Shown here in pieces: positions 19,178-31,700 of a DNA stretch of 64,000 bases. Under the pieces are notes generated by a model that worked only from the letters and a program-made list of their open reading frames with translations, had not been told where the DNA came from and made no database searches. The stretch's first letter is position 1; every line of letters starts with the position of its first letter. A program made the position numbers and the translations under genes. This DNA is from Sipunculus nudus. Taxonomy: Eukaryota; Annelida; Sipuncula; Golfingiida; Sipunculidae. The stretch is taken from NCBI GenBank assembly GCA_026874595.1, contig CM049317.1, positions 15,983,382-16,047,381 of the forward strand. The letters run 5' to 3'.

Positions 19178-22100
19178 CAGTCATGGTCAATGTCGATTTC
19201 TTTAAGTGATATTTCTGAAGAACGGGTGAGCTATTGCTGTTCAATCTTTGCATAGTGGTTGTATTTAAAGTACAATTGTGACCCATTATTTAAATTGATG
19301 AACAAGTCTTCTGAGGACAAAAAAGCTCGCGGGTACTGGGAATTCAGAAAACAAAAGCACCGGAGGGGTGCATATTATACCTGTCATATTTCTTTTGATT
19401 ACTGACCTCATAAAATATGCATCGATTATAGCGGGAATCAAACACAGGTGACATATTATATGGGTTTATATTTCTGTTGAGTTTAATTAAAAGCCATTAT
19501 ATTCTTGCTAAGTTTCCATAGAGTGGACTGTTGACCTCTGACCTCATTAAACATGTGTTGATTGTGGGAGAAATTTATCATAGTGGACATATTATATTGG
19601 ATATTTGGTTATTTCTGCCGAGTTTCATAAAATCCATCGCGTTTTTGCTAAAGTATCGCAGCGACATCACAAAGTAGCTTGGTGTTTTGATTTAGGCTAT
19701 AATCAAACTTGACTTTGTCAATCTATGGGTAAATTCACAGACCACCAACCTAACCAAGTTCAACAGAAATATCTTCATTAGCAATGGAGGCAATAAGCCC
19801 AACTAAAAAAAAAACTTTGAACAGTGGTTGTTGAGTTATGAAGAGTTATCCCAAAACTTTAACCTGAGCTAGGTTGGGATCCGTAAAATTTTTGTTCATC
19901 AGATGCTAATAACTGGCCCAAAACTTAAAATCTTGGGAGAGTTTTTACAGCTGTGATAGGTTTTGTCACTGTTCATCAATGTACTAAGTTTAATCTAAAT
20001 ACATTCATTAGTACGCTCTTTACACAGCGCTTTACCCATAGGCCAACTACCTATTTCGTAAGCGCTGTTTGTTAAGACCTTGTATCCTGAATCTCTACAC
20101 CAGAGGGGAGTACTGTATTTTTGCCCAATCAGATGAGATCCTGTGCTGGAAGACAAAACGGTTTACCAGCCAAGCGAGGAATACACGAAGCCAATGTTGT
20201 TCATTTCGTTTTGAGTAACAGCTCATCGCCCCGGGGACCGTTTGAACAGGCCACAGGCTCAGAGAGAATTGCCCCACAATTGGTTTCAAGGCAGAGCCTG
20301 ATGCCTGTCGAGTGTTTGTTAAATTGTATTTGGTTGGTTACTGGTCACATCAGCAGTGTTATTCAGCAGACAGGCCCATGTGCACCACCTGGGGTTTAAG
20401 TGCATCATATACGGTCAAAGCAGGCAGCGGGAAAAACAGTAGCTTCTTTAGAAGCGCAAGATTTTTGCTGCCTCGGGAGCGTACTTCATTAGCAAAAGAG
20501 CAAATACCCTACCAAAAGTTATCCTGACTTGTTCATAAACAACAAGGGCAGTAACCTTGACCTTCGACCCTTTGACTCCAAATCATGTGGGTGACTTCTA
20601 ATCACTACACAATACATATATGAAATATGAAAAAAAACTATAGGGCGAGTCGTTCTTGAGATATAAAAAGTTTTCCCAAAACTTTAACCTGAGCTGGTTC
20701 GGGATCTGTACAAATTTTGTTCGTCAAGTGTTTATAACTGGCACAGAAATAAAAAAAAATAGGGGGGGGGGAAGCTTTAGTAGATTAGCTCGGAATTGTC
20801 ACTGTTAATCAGACCACTAAGAAGAATTGAAATATCTTCATTAGAAACGAAGAAATGAGCCCAACAAAACAGGTTTACCTGACTTGTTCATTAACAAAAG
20901 GAACGTATGACCCTGACCTTTGTACTTTTGACCCCAAATCATATGGGGAATTCCTAATCCCTACACAATACATATACGAAATATAAAAGCTTTAGGGCGA
21001 GTCGTGGTTGAGTTATTTAAGACTTATCCCTAAACTTGAAATGTCATTAGAAAATGCAACAAAGACCCTAACAAAATAAAACTTTAACCCTAATCATAAA
21101 CAACTGGGGCCTGTGACCTTGACCTTTGATTCACAAATCATTAAGGAGTTGGGGTTTCTATTCATAAATACATTACATGAGTAATATAAAGGCAATAGGG
21201 TAAGATGTTTTGAGTTAACAAAAATTTTAACCTGGGGCCTCTTTCGACGACGCCGGAGGTACGGTATAAGCCCTCCTGGGCTGTGTTCTGGCCAGCTAAT
21301 CAGTTAAAGTTCTCTGTGTGGCAGTTTTGATTGCTAAGAAGAGTGTGACTACAAGGGTGCTCAATAGCGTGTTCTTGTCCCATAATTCATAAATTTTAGG
21401 TCGCCATGAAGATATTGGGACATTTTGGTTTTCATTCAGATGACTTTTGGTTGCTGTCTATCGAAACAGGAATGAACATACCTAGGCATTTTAAATCTCC
21501 AGGTAAACAATTAAAATGTATAACTTAGGCGGTATCATTTATCCCGTGCCGTGATATTACATGATAGTGTATTCGACATGTACCCTTGATAATGGCATGC
21601 GGCTGTCTTCGACAATATTTTTCTTTAATTCATAACATTAACATTGTCCCTTAATCCGGTCTTTATTTTTACATGACAAGACTATATAGGTATGTGCATA
21701 TTAACTGTATATGTATATTTCGCCATATAACATACCTACCTGTCATAAATGAACTTATGTCTCAACACACCCAGCCTGTTGCCTGGTGAAACAAATACAA
21801 GCCCTCCGATCGGTACATAGACTATTTGTGTGGGGACCATATGTCACTGCACTATGTGTTCTACGCACGCCTGTGATTACATATCTCTGACATGTTTGGA
21901 CATGCATATGTCAATGTTTTCATGGACTCAGAAATCGCGATTAAAGAACCTTGTTAAAATAACACATAAAGCATTCATTCTTTCATGTACTGTGTGTAGT
22001 AATGTACTATGTGAAAAGGTTGTGGTTATATATATTTAAGAAAGCATATTTGTATGTTGTCGATGGAACACGTAAAAATTAAAATTTTTTTTATATAAAC

Positions 22101-25100
22101 GGGATCAGATAATAAATGTTTACGATTTCCAGTTATGAACTCTACATTTGAAAATATTGAGAAAATCTGCAAAATGACTCATGCAAATGGACATGATTCA
22201 TTGAATAAGACTGTGCACAGAGCAGAAAGTTTGATGAAAGCCTACAACATGTCTGCCATGTGGCTTCCTGTGAAGTGGAGCAGGTCCGCCCAGTGGTATG
22301 AACATGGAATATCATCAGGTGATTGAAAACCGAGTTTACGGATGAAAAGTAGATAAATATAAAGAAGTAGCTTTCATGTGGAATTTTCCACACAACATTG
22401 ACATTCTATCAGAATACGTGTATGAATACTTCATTGCAAGTTGCGTAATATTACGTAATATAACGTATTATTCTTAGGGATTCTAACCGGTCAGTTTTAA
22501 CAATAATTTGAAGTTAAAGCGTTAAAAAGGATATTTACTGTAAATGACGAACAAGGGACTTACAAAGAAGTCTGACTTAGGAGTGCATACACTATTTCCA
22601 AAATTACATGCTTTGTATCCATTTGCTTCTATTCGTGCAGAAAAACGACCCATCAATTCTGAACATGGGAACCTGTGTGCTATGTTGAGTGACGGTGTGG
22701 ATGTAGCTGCTAACTGCACAACAAAAGACATCGGCGTCATATGTAGAATACCAGGTGGGATTGACGTCATATCTTTCCGCAAGAGTAATGAAGCACTAAT
22801 TGAAAGACGGTTCTTTTTGTATTACACCATCAAAAATTGCGTGCTTTAGCGAGGTAGCTAACAGATTTCCCTATGTAGATCTAAATGTGTATAGTTCAGT
22901 GATAAATAGTTGAATCTCTTGACCTTTGAACATTGACTGAGCAAAATAATTTTTAAGTAATCTTACATCTTGCAGCGTATTTTTTTCGGACAGGTTATTA
23001 TTTCCTGCAAACTTCTAATATCGTGGACGCATTTTGGGTAAAGCATTACACTTTGTAAATAAAGACCATTTAATAATGTTGGCTAACTTCAGATGATCCA
23101 TATAATTTATATGAAACAAAGGTTAATGAAATCCGAGACAAATCAACCTCTCTATTGTTGAAATGCAGAGTGTATGATAATAAAAGATCTTAAAAACACG
23201 AAAGGTTATATTTTAAATCCCTGACGATATATGATCACTGAAATGGTTAATTCTTACAACTATTTAGAAACTTTATAAGTTATATCAATGTTTAACAAAT
23301 TACAGACAAGCTACGGGAGACGTGTCTTCCTAACGTAAGATTATTTATTCTTAGACTGCAGTAGCTGTTCTGAATCGCGGTGCTACTTTGACAGCAGTGA
23401 CTGCATAATACGACGATGTACAACCTCAAACTGGTACCAGGCTTACTACTTCTGTTCCATAGTGGAAGGCTACATTGCCCGGTCTTTGCCTGATTCTGTG
23501 TATAGAAGGATCAAAACCCATTGTAAACAGACTGAGTTTTGGACAGACCTGACACGCCAGAAACTCGTCTGGAGCACGTCCATAACAAGTATATACATAA
23601 TTTCTCTTAAATAATTCAGTAATTCTGAACTTCTAAACGTACTCAATGCGGTATCGTCCATGTTGTACACACAGTTGTTGCAGAAAGGTTAATAATTTTG
23701 TTGCGTTCATTAAAATAATTTATATTATATTCTCGGTTATGCCTATGTTCGATACATTTATTTTATGTCCGATTTTTTTTGTATATTATTAATAAAAGTT
23801 TGTCATCATTTCAAATATTCTTCTTTATATGTTACATCTGCTCTTATGTTTGGTTAACAGATGCAGACATCCTTTTATCGAAATGGCCACCAAATCAAAA
23901 TCTTGTATATCTGGGTTCTCCTAGTTGTATTTTGCTTATACGAGAGGAGACGTTTTCATGGACAACAGGGAACTGTGAAAAGAGTTATCCTTTCTTTTGT
24001 AAGCTTTCTTGTAGGAATATAAGTAATACCATTCCAGTGAAATTAATTATGTTATCATTAACGGTGAAAAGAAGTCTGGCGTACAGAAGGCAAATGAAGA
24101 TTTATAAAGGTTGATTACCCGTTTCATTACCAACTGGCAATACACATCTTAAGGAAACATCATTACTTTACCTAAAATCTGTTCACATGGATTATAGGTG
24201 ATATATTGGCAAATGGAAACTTGACCCCTGGTACATCAGCCCTTAGGATCACAAGTGACGGCATGGGCAATACAACCAGCCATAATAGTGCCACGTCCAT
24301 AATGGACTCTGGAGTGCAGAATGAGTCAGTCACTGAAGGAAGAGCTACAAAAGGTTCGTATCGACACTACACGTTTGTCATATCGTTTTCTTCTCATAAG
24401 TTTTCTCAAAACTTTGGCGTTTAACGCTTTTGAGTGCATGGACTTATAAATAAACAAAGAAAGATAATGTATCGATTTGTTATATGCATTGATTAATAGT
24501 TCTCTTTTAATAGGATCCCAGGCGACATCCTTAATATGGGTCACAATCGTCCTTCCCATTTTCCTGATATCCATTATCGTTAGTGTTAATTTGAAGATTT
24601 ATTTAAGAAGGTATGTAATTATAATATTATTAATATTTAATATTATTATTTAAAAATATTGTTAAACCATAAGTCATAATTGAATCAATTACCATTAAAT
24701 GAACAATTTGCTTTTAAGAAAAGACATACAAACATTCGGAAATATGGTTACAGTGAATTCCTATATACGAAAGAGAATATAGGCAAATCCTCTGACCTTA
24801 CTATTATAAAAATTCTGCAGAGTTATATTCAAATGTTATTGTCATCAGATCAGGAAAGTCCGTGAAACAAGTCAACCAGACAGAGGGTGGTCCATGTACA
24901 TCTGGAAGCCAATCATCATTCAGCGTCGGCTCGTTCTCTGGTTCGTCCGATGACAGTCAGAGGGAACCAGCTGAAACAGAAATAGCATATTACGCTTCCG
25001 GTACAGGTAAAATGTATTACGACAACATAGGCCCAGATGCCGGCTTTCCTGGACCCTGCCCAGCCTGTGCAGGATATTCAGGTCAACCCTGTCCGTTCCA

Positions 25101-25194
25101 TGACACTGACCGTGGCCACAGGGAGAGACAAGCTGCATTCCTCAAAACTCCCGGATGGCGCCTCCAGTATGAAAACCTAAAAAGCCCAGTGTGA
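11688..25194 (+). CDS. Gene B: two-CTLD type I membrane receptor with tyrosine-rich tail (8 exons, ~473 aa)
   Basis: Exons 11688-11766 (preferred first exon), 22133-22318, 22581-22754, 23355-23588, 23861-24010, 24198-24353, 24514-24610 and 24849-25194 form one frame ending TGA. All introns before the TM exon are phase 1. The order is signal peptide, CTLD1 (two exons), CTLD2 (two exons), Ser/Thr/Asn stalk, TM, 114-residue cytoplasmic tail. Several N-glycosylation sequons lie in CTLD1 and the stalk. The tail has YYDNI, a C-terminal LQYENL (ITIM-like, also pYxN), and CxxC-x7-CxxH. An alternative first exon is 21406-21502 (then 479 aa), but its peptide is a poor signal sequence. The ~10 kb first intron contains a pogo-like transposon and other repeats. 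Inferred role: surface recognition with phosphotyrosine signalling. Confidence 0.75.
12999..14280 (+). mobile_element. Non-autonomous repeat family R1, copy 2
   Basis: Begins ACAAGTGACCCATGGGTCAT (with the palindrome TGACCCATGGGTCA), carries about four diverged ~170-bp monomers (13240-14170; GTTAGAAGATTCTAGGACC units) and ends in CGGACAGACGG runs then GTCATCTGAGC. The start GCTCAGCCAACTGAC and the end AGTCATCTGAGC are inverted relative to each other. Confidence 0.82.
14640..14870 (+). other. Unassigned exon-like ORF
   Basis: 63 codons with TGGDWWKHWLDIFSSLPE-like wording (in part), ending at AAACAG|GTAATA. No matching acceptor in frame was found; left unassigned. Confidence 0.15.
15602..17005 (+). 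pseudogene. Pogo-family transposase, frameshifted and stopped
   Basis: DDE-superfamily integrase-like transposase. The N-terminal part has a helix-turn-helix-like region (KTARKYNMSESTVRGMK). The catalytic acidic residues are visible in NWDQTG (first D), VIFDVYASHRTD (second D) and DKLQPLDLSLN (third D), consistent with the DDE_1/CENP-B-related family. The frame breaks near 15770-15835, at a TAA after HINITK (16135-16137), and near 16440-16500, so the copy cannot make active protein. Possible start at 15602 (MTTLTSWLKK) or upstream at 15479. Confidence 0.85.
17180..17220 (+). repeat. (TA)n microsatellite inside the pogo-like element
   Basis: TA run within the duplicated right part of the transposon; a shorter copy is at 17389-17405. 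Confidence 0.9.
17712..17760 (+). repeat. (TA)n microsatellite beside the pogo-like element
   Basis: TA run just outside the right TIR. Confidence 0.9.
17761..19133. other. No gene seen (gene B first intron)
   Basis: Contains only short chance ORFs (17794, 18293) and a poly-G run near 18110. Confidence 0.5.
19134..19174 (+). repeat. (GA)n microsatellite
   Basis: ~20 GA units; the antisense Ser-Leu ORF over it is an artefact. Confidence 0.95.
19730..21235 (+). repeat. Degenerate repeat family R2 with internal copies
   Basis: Phrases recur at 19.82, 20.64 and 20.98 kb (GGGCGAGTCGT, TTGAGTTAT, CCCAAAACTTTAACCTGAGC, TTTGTTC) and at 20.55, 20.90 and 21.12 kb (GACCTTGACCTTTGA, AATCATGTGG, CTACACAATACATAT). 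Related but diverged units; no coding capacity. Confidence 0.6.
21406..21502 (+). CDS. Alternative or vestigial first exon of gene B
   Basis: ATG in context GTCGCCATG opens 32 codons ending CCAG|GTAAAC in phase 1, so it can splice to 22133. The peptide (start MKILGHFGFHSDDFWLL) is interrupted by two Asp and a His, weak for a signal peptide. It may be a chance ORF or a decayed exon. Confidence 0.35.
22133..22318 (+). CDS. Gene B: first half of CTLD1
   Basis: Phase 1 to phase 1, between TTTCCAG and TCAG|GTGATT. It contains MWLPVKWS (WIGL position) and QWYEHG, matching the position of AWINLKR and WRWTD in gene A. It has several Asn-x-Ser/Thr sequons. Confidence 0.72.
22581..22754 (+). CDS. Gene B: second half of CTLD1
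   Basis: The acceptor is TGACTTAG and the donor CCAG|GTGGGA, phase 1 to phase 1. The peptide has NLCAML and a final NCTTKDIGVICRIP, the C-terminal cysteine pattern of a CTLD. This half-domain is absent from gene A. Confidence 0.75.
23355..23588 (+). CDS. Gene B: first half of CTLD2
   Basis: The acceptor is TTATTCTTAG and the donor ACAA|GTATAT, phase 1 to phase 1, 78 codons. It starts DCSSC like the same exon in gene C, then has SNWYQAYYFC and FWTDLTR at the alpha-1 and WIGL positions. It appears in no single long ORF and was found from splice signals. Confidence 0.8.
23861..24010 (+). CDS. Gene B: second half of CTLD2
   Basis: The acceptor is TGGTTAACAG. It encodes YLGSPSCILLI, FSWTTGNC and PFFCKLS, with W-x4-C-x7-C spacing as in gene A. 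The donor is TCTT|GTAGGA (24010) or ATAA|GTAATA (24022); both leave phase 1. Confidence 0.8.
24198..24353 (+). CDS. Gene B: Ser/Thr-rich stalk exon
   Basis: Phase 1 to phase 1 (TATAG|GTGAT to AAAG|GTTCGT). The 52 codons are rich in Ser, Thr, Gly and Asn with sequons NLT, NTT and NES, so it is probably a glycosylated spacer between lectin domains and membrane. Confidence 0.72.
24514..24610 (+). CDS. Gene B: transmembrane exon
   Basis: The acceptor is TCTTTTAATAG and the donor AGAAG|GTATGT (phase 2 out). It encodes a hydrophobic helix from SLIWVTIVLPIF through IIVSVNL, followed by KIYLRR, a cytoplasmic stop-transfer flank. Confidence 0.82.
24849..25194 (+). CDS. Gene B: cytoplasmic tail exon
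   Basis: An acceptor at GTCATCAG|A restores the frame from phase 2. The 115 codons are Ser-rich near the membrane, then have AYYAS, YYDNIG, a CPAC...CPFH cluster and the final LQYENLKSPV-stop. The two YxN sites would suit Grb2-type SH2 domains and LQYENL fits an ITIM consensus; function is inferred. Confidence 0.78.
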
Positions 25195-25790
25195 CCCCAC
25201 GTGACACCTATTGCGTCAAACCCATTATGCTCCAGAGGTGGAAGTATACCGGGACTAAAGATATACTTTATACATAACTAATGCCTGCAGAAGCAGGGAA
25301 GCAAGGGGGTTTCGGGTGCAAATGCGGAAGCCTTTTTCCTTATTTTTCCTTTTTCCTTATTTTTGTCATATTTCCTTAATTTTTCTTATTAAATCCGTTT
25401 ATGGTTTGAAACCAATATGCCCTAGCCGTAACCGGATCGAAGGAAATATATTATTTATTTAAAAGCTGTTTCAACTTAATTTGAAACTAACTCTAGTACA
25501 ATCAAATGCATGGTTTTCCGCATGATAAATTAGGTTTGGTCGTGTTAGTTACAAAAAGAAATTAACAAAATGACGAAGTCAGGTCCCTACAACTGTGTCT
25601 AGTATGACGTCAGACACTTTACCGGGACGCTTTACAATTAATCTTTTATCTCTTAAATTTCTTGGCATCCAAGGCAGTTATTCTTCTTAATTCCTAGATG
25701 TGTGTACCGTTTATCTGGAAAATAGCAAATGAACAAATGCGGTTGCAAATTAAAACACCCATGCATATTATGTATAATATACATTTATCA

Positions 25791-25796
25791 AATAAA
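25791..25796 (+). promoter_or_regulatory. Possible gene B polyadenylation signal
   Basis: The first clear AATAAA noticed downstream of the gene B stop, about 600 nt away. Confidence 0.35.
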
Positions 25797-26024
25797 ATGT
25801 TTATATTATAACCCGTATTTTGTCATCAGACTTTATCAAACATTGTATTCTACATATTTTACTCTCACGTTATGAATCCATATGTCCAAGATATAATGTT
25901 AATCATAAAAAAAATAATATTATAACCGAGGGATAGCTCTTTGTTCACTCGGTATTCGTCTTCTATAGCAACCAAACTGTGCCTTTGCACCTAATGGTAG
26001 AAGATATGGATAAGCCTCAGCATA

Positions 26025-26327
26025 TTGTGTATTACTCCATTTAGAAAAAGTATGACGTCGAAGGACGGGTCTGATCAAACTAACACTTGTGGAATTGTGT
26101 TTGCTAGAGACAGGGTCCATGTACATGGAAGTGTGATTTATCCCGATGCAAAGTCCAAAGTCTTATCTGGGTCAGTGTACGCTACTGCGACGAAAATAAC
26201 TATACGGATATGTGACGGTTTATTGTTGCTTCACACAAGATCCTGTGTGCATGCACAAGCCTGTTGTCACCATAAACACACGAGCCAGAAGTGGAAGTTT
26301 CTACCTTTTATTAATAAGATTGATTAA
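26025..26327 (+). other. Unassigned 100-codon ORF between genes B and C
   Basis: No recognised motif; the antisense frame is also partly open, which argues for repeat or chance. Confidence 0.15.
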
Positions 26328-26706
26328 GTGTATACACCAATTAGAAGAAAGCTTACTTACAAGGACGGAAACATACTTTTAAAATATCAGTAAAAGTCAG
26401 AGTCACAGGCGGATCAGCTTCGCAGTTTTGATAATTAAATACAAATAAACATTTTCTTATAGGTTCCTGTATATAAATAACTATATGTTAATATGGGAAA
26501 TAGGCACAATATTGATTCAGACAGTCATTGTGGTGAAGGTCTACCGCTTCAGATTGGTTCGAAATAGAGGTCGCATGTGAGTATGATGCCTTATAGCAGA
26601 ACCGGCCTGGTCATTTTGGTGACACAAATGGAAAGACTCAGCTGATGTTCTTATTGTGATCAACTGTTAAGCCTACTAAAAATGAATAATACACATACGT
26701 GAAAGA

Positions 26707-26803
26707 ATGCCGCTGCCAAATAATATAAACAACATGGTGCAGGGTTCAGTACTTTTGGTTGTCCTCTGTTTTTTGCCCGGCACTATGAGCAAATCTGTAA
26801 CAG
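26707..26803 (+). CDS. Gene C exon 1: signal peptide
   Basis: The second in-frame ATG (26734) gives the cleaner signal peptide, MVQGSVLLVVLCFLPG. The donor is ACAG|GTAAGT, phase 1. Confidence 0.8.
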
Positions 26804-27515
26804 GTAAGTTACCTTTCAGTTAATTTCTCTTGTGACTGTAATCAAGCTATATACTTACAACGACCTAACCTCTCCTATTATCGCACAGTGCCGGTTGTAT
26901 TATTCCTATGCCTTGAACTTGAAGAACGTACAGGCGACCCAGTCAATAAAGTTGCAATGTTATATTATGTGCTCTCAAATTTGATTTTCAGGCATTTGGT
27001 AATTAAAATAAAGGTTTACAAACAAACAAAAATGCACATTAAGGATATTGATTTTTTATTTTAGTCGGTCAGGTTGACTTATCGTTGTCTAATAATAATG
27101 GCCTGCAGTCTAGAAAGTAAACAAAAATCCAACCACCACTTGTACCTAACATACCACCCGTAATGGTCAATTGCGCGTCATGACCCATACCTTGGCCGTA
27201 ATAACAATATAAAGGTTATTGACAACTGTTGTAAAATATTCTATTAGCTATTGTAAAGGAAAAATATATTATCCAGGAATAAATCATGATGAAAAATAAG
27301 CGACATGGTATAAAGATAAAACATGAATGGTACTGGTCATGACATTAATTAAAATTTTGCATGTGAAATTAAACTGAGAGAATTTGCCCAAATCTTCAAT
27401 GAAATAATCGAGCTAAAACCTTCAGTGAAAGAATGTAGCTCAATCTAGTTATGAATTTAATGTGCTATGAATTAGATATTTGACAAGTTCTACTATGTAA
27501 GTAATATGCCCTAAG

Positions 27516-27572
<57 letters not shown>

Positions 27573-28554
27573 TAAGACCGGGATTGCTTGGAGTGGTCAA
27601 AATCCGCATTAAAGGCTTTTATTTGTTGTGTATAAGTAGACATGAATGCAATACTTCAGACGGGAAAACAAAGACTTATTTTATTATTATCCTAATCATA
27701 GAGGTTTATCAAATAATCATAACCCTTATCAACAGAAAAAATGCTTGCAGACACCTATACTTTGTTAATTAAATCGCCTGAGGCAAGATGGTTGCAGGCT
27801 GTTTTTATTGGTGGTTATGACCGTTTCTTCCTAAAAAACTTCGGAGTGATCGACGTAATGTTTAACCCTAATTACTTATTTTAAATTCCAGTTATTATTT
27901 CATCACTATTTCGTTTTTTTACATTCTTTCATCACTCTTTCCTTTGATGTTGTAAATAAATTTCACTATAACCATAATTACAAATTACCATTAAACCCCG
28001 ATATATGTGTGCTTGTGCCAGTGTTTTGTTTATACAGTTGAACCCGGCCTTTAGACCACCCCACTTCTAGGACCATTTCACAAATAAGACCACTTTGCCC
28101 GGTCCCGAATCCTTTTTTTATTATTAAGTCTTATATGAAAATCCCTAATGCCACTCAGGCATGGTAATTAGCAAAGTGTGCATGGGCAGCTTACAATAGA
28201 TCAAACGAAGGTATCTCTTCTTTTTTTAACTTACTGACAACTTTCTCAGTTATGATAAGCCCCCCCCCCCCTTGAACTTTATTGGCTCCTTAGCCACTGA
28301 ACTGCATATTTGTTTAGAAAAAATAATCATAAAATCAATTGGTCAATCCAGTGGGTTAGGTGATCCAAGAACTGCTCAATTTGTACTCATTTCCCTGCTG
28401 AGTTGGTCTCACTTATAATCCTTGGAATCAGCAACTCCTGCAAAGTATTTGTCGCATATTATCTGATTGCTGTGTATTTTAGTTTGCTGCTTCATTCTCT
28501 CTTGTATTATTTGACAGTGAACAAATAAATACTTTGCACAAGTTTTGCTTTTTA

Positions 28555-28606
<52 letters not shown>

Positions 28607-28752
28607 GATAGTATATATGTTTGCAGAATAAATCCAATACCATCCAATAGCGTGACATCTGTACATTGCAAATGCATGAAAACACATGTTAATGTGTAAC
28701 TGAACATTTTCATAAATGATAACTATATATATATATATATAATTTTATATAT

Positions 28753-28783
<31 letters not shown>

Positions 28784-31700
28784 CCTGCTTTCAAACCTAT
28801 AAAGAAATTATATTGAGTATACAGCAAACCAAATCAAACAGGATGTGAGACTTGATTAGTTTGAATTGTTTTCCTATTTCAGGACAGACAAGGGTTTCTG
28901 CGGAGGTTTGCGACAAAAGCAACTTTACAAACAGTGAGCGCTGTTGCAAGGAAAAAGGACCTGGTCACGAAATATCCTTGATTGATCATGAAAGTTTCAT
29001 AGCATTAATGATCAAACATTCCTTAAGAGAAGCTTGGCTTCCACTCAAAAGAAAGATGTTTGCCAAGGCTACCTGGGTTAACGGTGAGGTTGCACGTAAG
29101 TTCATTTATTCATTTACCTTTTAAAAGGTTACATAATATCGCTAATCATACGTATGCAAAAGTGTCTGTTACAGCTTCAGTTTGAGGCTTTGTGTATGTG
29201 ACTGGCTACTTACTCGCCTATCACTGATTAACATTTTAATTTCAAAATACTACAACACTACAAAATCATGTTCCGTAATATCCCATCGCAAAGCATTAGC
29301 AGATGGTTATAAAGATACGCCTTTTGCGTCCGTCCGCACTTCCGACAGACCTTTAGTACTATCCTTTTTATTAGATGATGAACCTTTTGACCTTGATGTC
29401 ACGAGTCAAGATCTTTTAAGCTTCCTTAAAGCCTGTAGACTCATTTCATCCCAAACCTTCCATTTTCACATAAGAGTCTCCTACCTACCCTAGAGGAACC
29501 CTACTTATTTTAAGGTCACAAGGTCAAAGGTTTAGGTCACAGTGCCTCTTAATGAAACTGGTACATGCATAAATACTGTTATTCTGTTAGTATAGATGTG
29601 TTATCAATTTATTTGTATGGTAGCAAGCAAAGTTTGACATATGTTACAGGTGATAACTGCAAGGGTGTTAGCAGTCAAACTGACAGATTTGACTGTGGTA
29701 TGTGGGAGCTGAGGGAAGACTTCCAATTTATCAAACTTGGTAGTTGTTCCGAGAGAATTAGCAAAGGCGTGCTTTGTGAGGAAAAAGGTGAGTACATCTG
29801 TTTAAATAAAGCCCTCTCCCGAGAAATGTTAGTAGGAAAACATATAGTTTCTGCGTATAATTATTAGCGTGTAATAGAATATATGAAAACTAGAATTTTA
29901 CCCATTATAATAAAAACAGATACACGAGGTTCAGGCCAAGATAGTCGCATGTATGAAAATTACAGGACAGTTTGCTTATAGCATACATTAAAAAGCTGGT
30001 TTTTCTGTATCTGTAATCTGGATATCCGATAGTTTGGTAGCGGACACCTAGGACGGACTCCACACACGGATATTAAATTAATATAATACATCCAAGTACG
30101 TGTAAATAGCCACAATTATTAATTTAATATTTTATTTTATATCGTGATAATTAATGTAACAAAAACAATTTAACTTTTATTAATATATTTGTTGTGTTTC
30201 AGACTGTTCTAGCTGTGATATGATCGGTGGTCTCAGCACATCAGAATGCAAGCAATACAACAACACATGTTTTGTAATGAACCCCGGTCCGTTCTCATGG
30301 GAAGGAGCAAAGCATTTCTGTCACGAGAAAAAGCTCCGAATGACAGTCCTAGATTCTAAGGAAAAGTGTGACTTGGCGAAACAATTTAATTTACGTACGG
30401 ACTGTAAACAATTATGGATTGGTCTCCGGAAGGAGGAATGGTACATACCTGAAAATGGTAAGTTGTGTTTGCTTTCATGAGCGCTATAGCGTAAATCTTA
30501 GTCTGACATAATAAAAGCATGTTGCATATTAGTCCAGCTATTAAGAGAAGAATTGGGCAAAAAGTGAAAGAAGCATGAAACTTGGCATAATAGTTAACCA
30601 GACCATACTCAATATTTTCAGATATAGGGCCAAGCGACATTCATCCCATCTTGGCCAAAATACAAGATGGCGGCCAAGATGACCGTCTGATTGTAAAATA
30701 TCAAAATATTCGGTTATATTTGTCTAAGAAAGCATTCCAAGTGTGATATTTCTATGTTTTTGGGGTTGATTAATTCATTTATAAGGGTTTCAAGTCTATA
30801 AAATGACTCTATGAATGAATTCTGGTTCTGTTTATATTAAAATGGTCATAAATTTGCCTGCGTTTACTAGCATAATGGACAGCAAACATTATTTGTCGAG
30901 TTATGCACAGTAGTCGCATACAAGGTGATTGTAGTCAAATGAAAGTGTCATTTGTTTGCCCAGGTTTGTTTGCTTTGTCAAGCATTCGATGCTTGAATTG
31001 AAGAACAGTTTTAATTGCAATATTCTTCCTTTCTTCCTTTGAATTTCCCTATATTTGCAGCTAACAAATGTAATTGCTTGTAAGAGGTGCAAAATCATCT
31101 GTCGAAATATATATATTGAGTTTACGTATTTGAGTCCTATGTCTCTTGCAATGCCATGAAATGGACAGCAGAGTGGTAAAACGCTCGGCTATCTCCACTG
31201 AGCCTTCAGGGTTAATTAACATCGTTCCTGTTAGACTGGGTTGTAAGGTGGTTGAAATTCTCCTTCTCCTTCTCTTTCCTGCTCCCCTGTATATGTACCA
31301 CCGAACGCTAACATCCGAGCCTATGAGAATGGCTTGTAATAGTAATTATAACTTACGGTACAATCCATATAAACTATATATTATAATAAAATAAATTAGA
31401 AAATCCATTTTAAAAAGTCCATTTCCCTTATAATTTTTATATCTGACTGAATGCGTGCCTGGCAAGATACAGACCTTTGTTAGAAGCTCACACCTGTCAG
31501 CTGTATAGATTCTGCCTTTTGTGTACCTAGTGAAATTGTGCTTTAAGTCCCTTTTTCATAAGCACACCCAACGGTAAAACTTGATAAAATTTGTTGAATA
31601 CTGCACTTTTAAATGAAAAGTGTCATTTGCTTGGATAGGTTGTATTATATTTATATATCATATCTGATTTCCTCTGTTTGATATCCCTTTATTTGCATGC

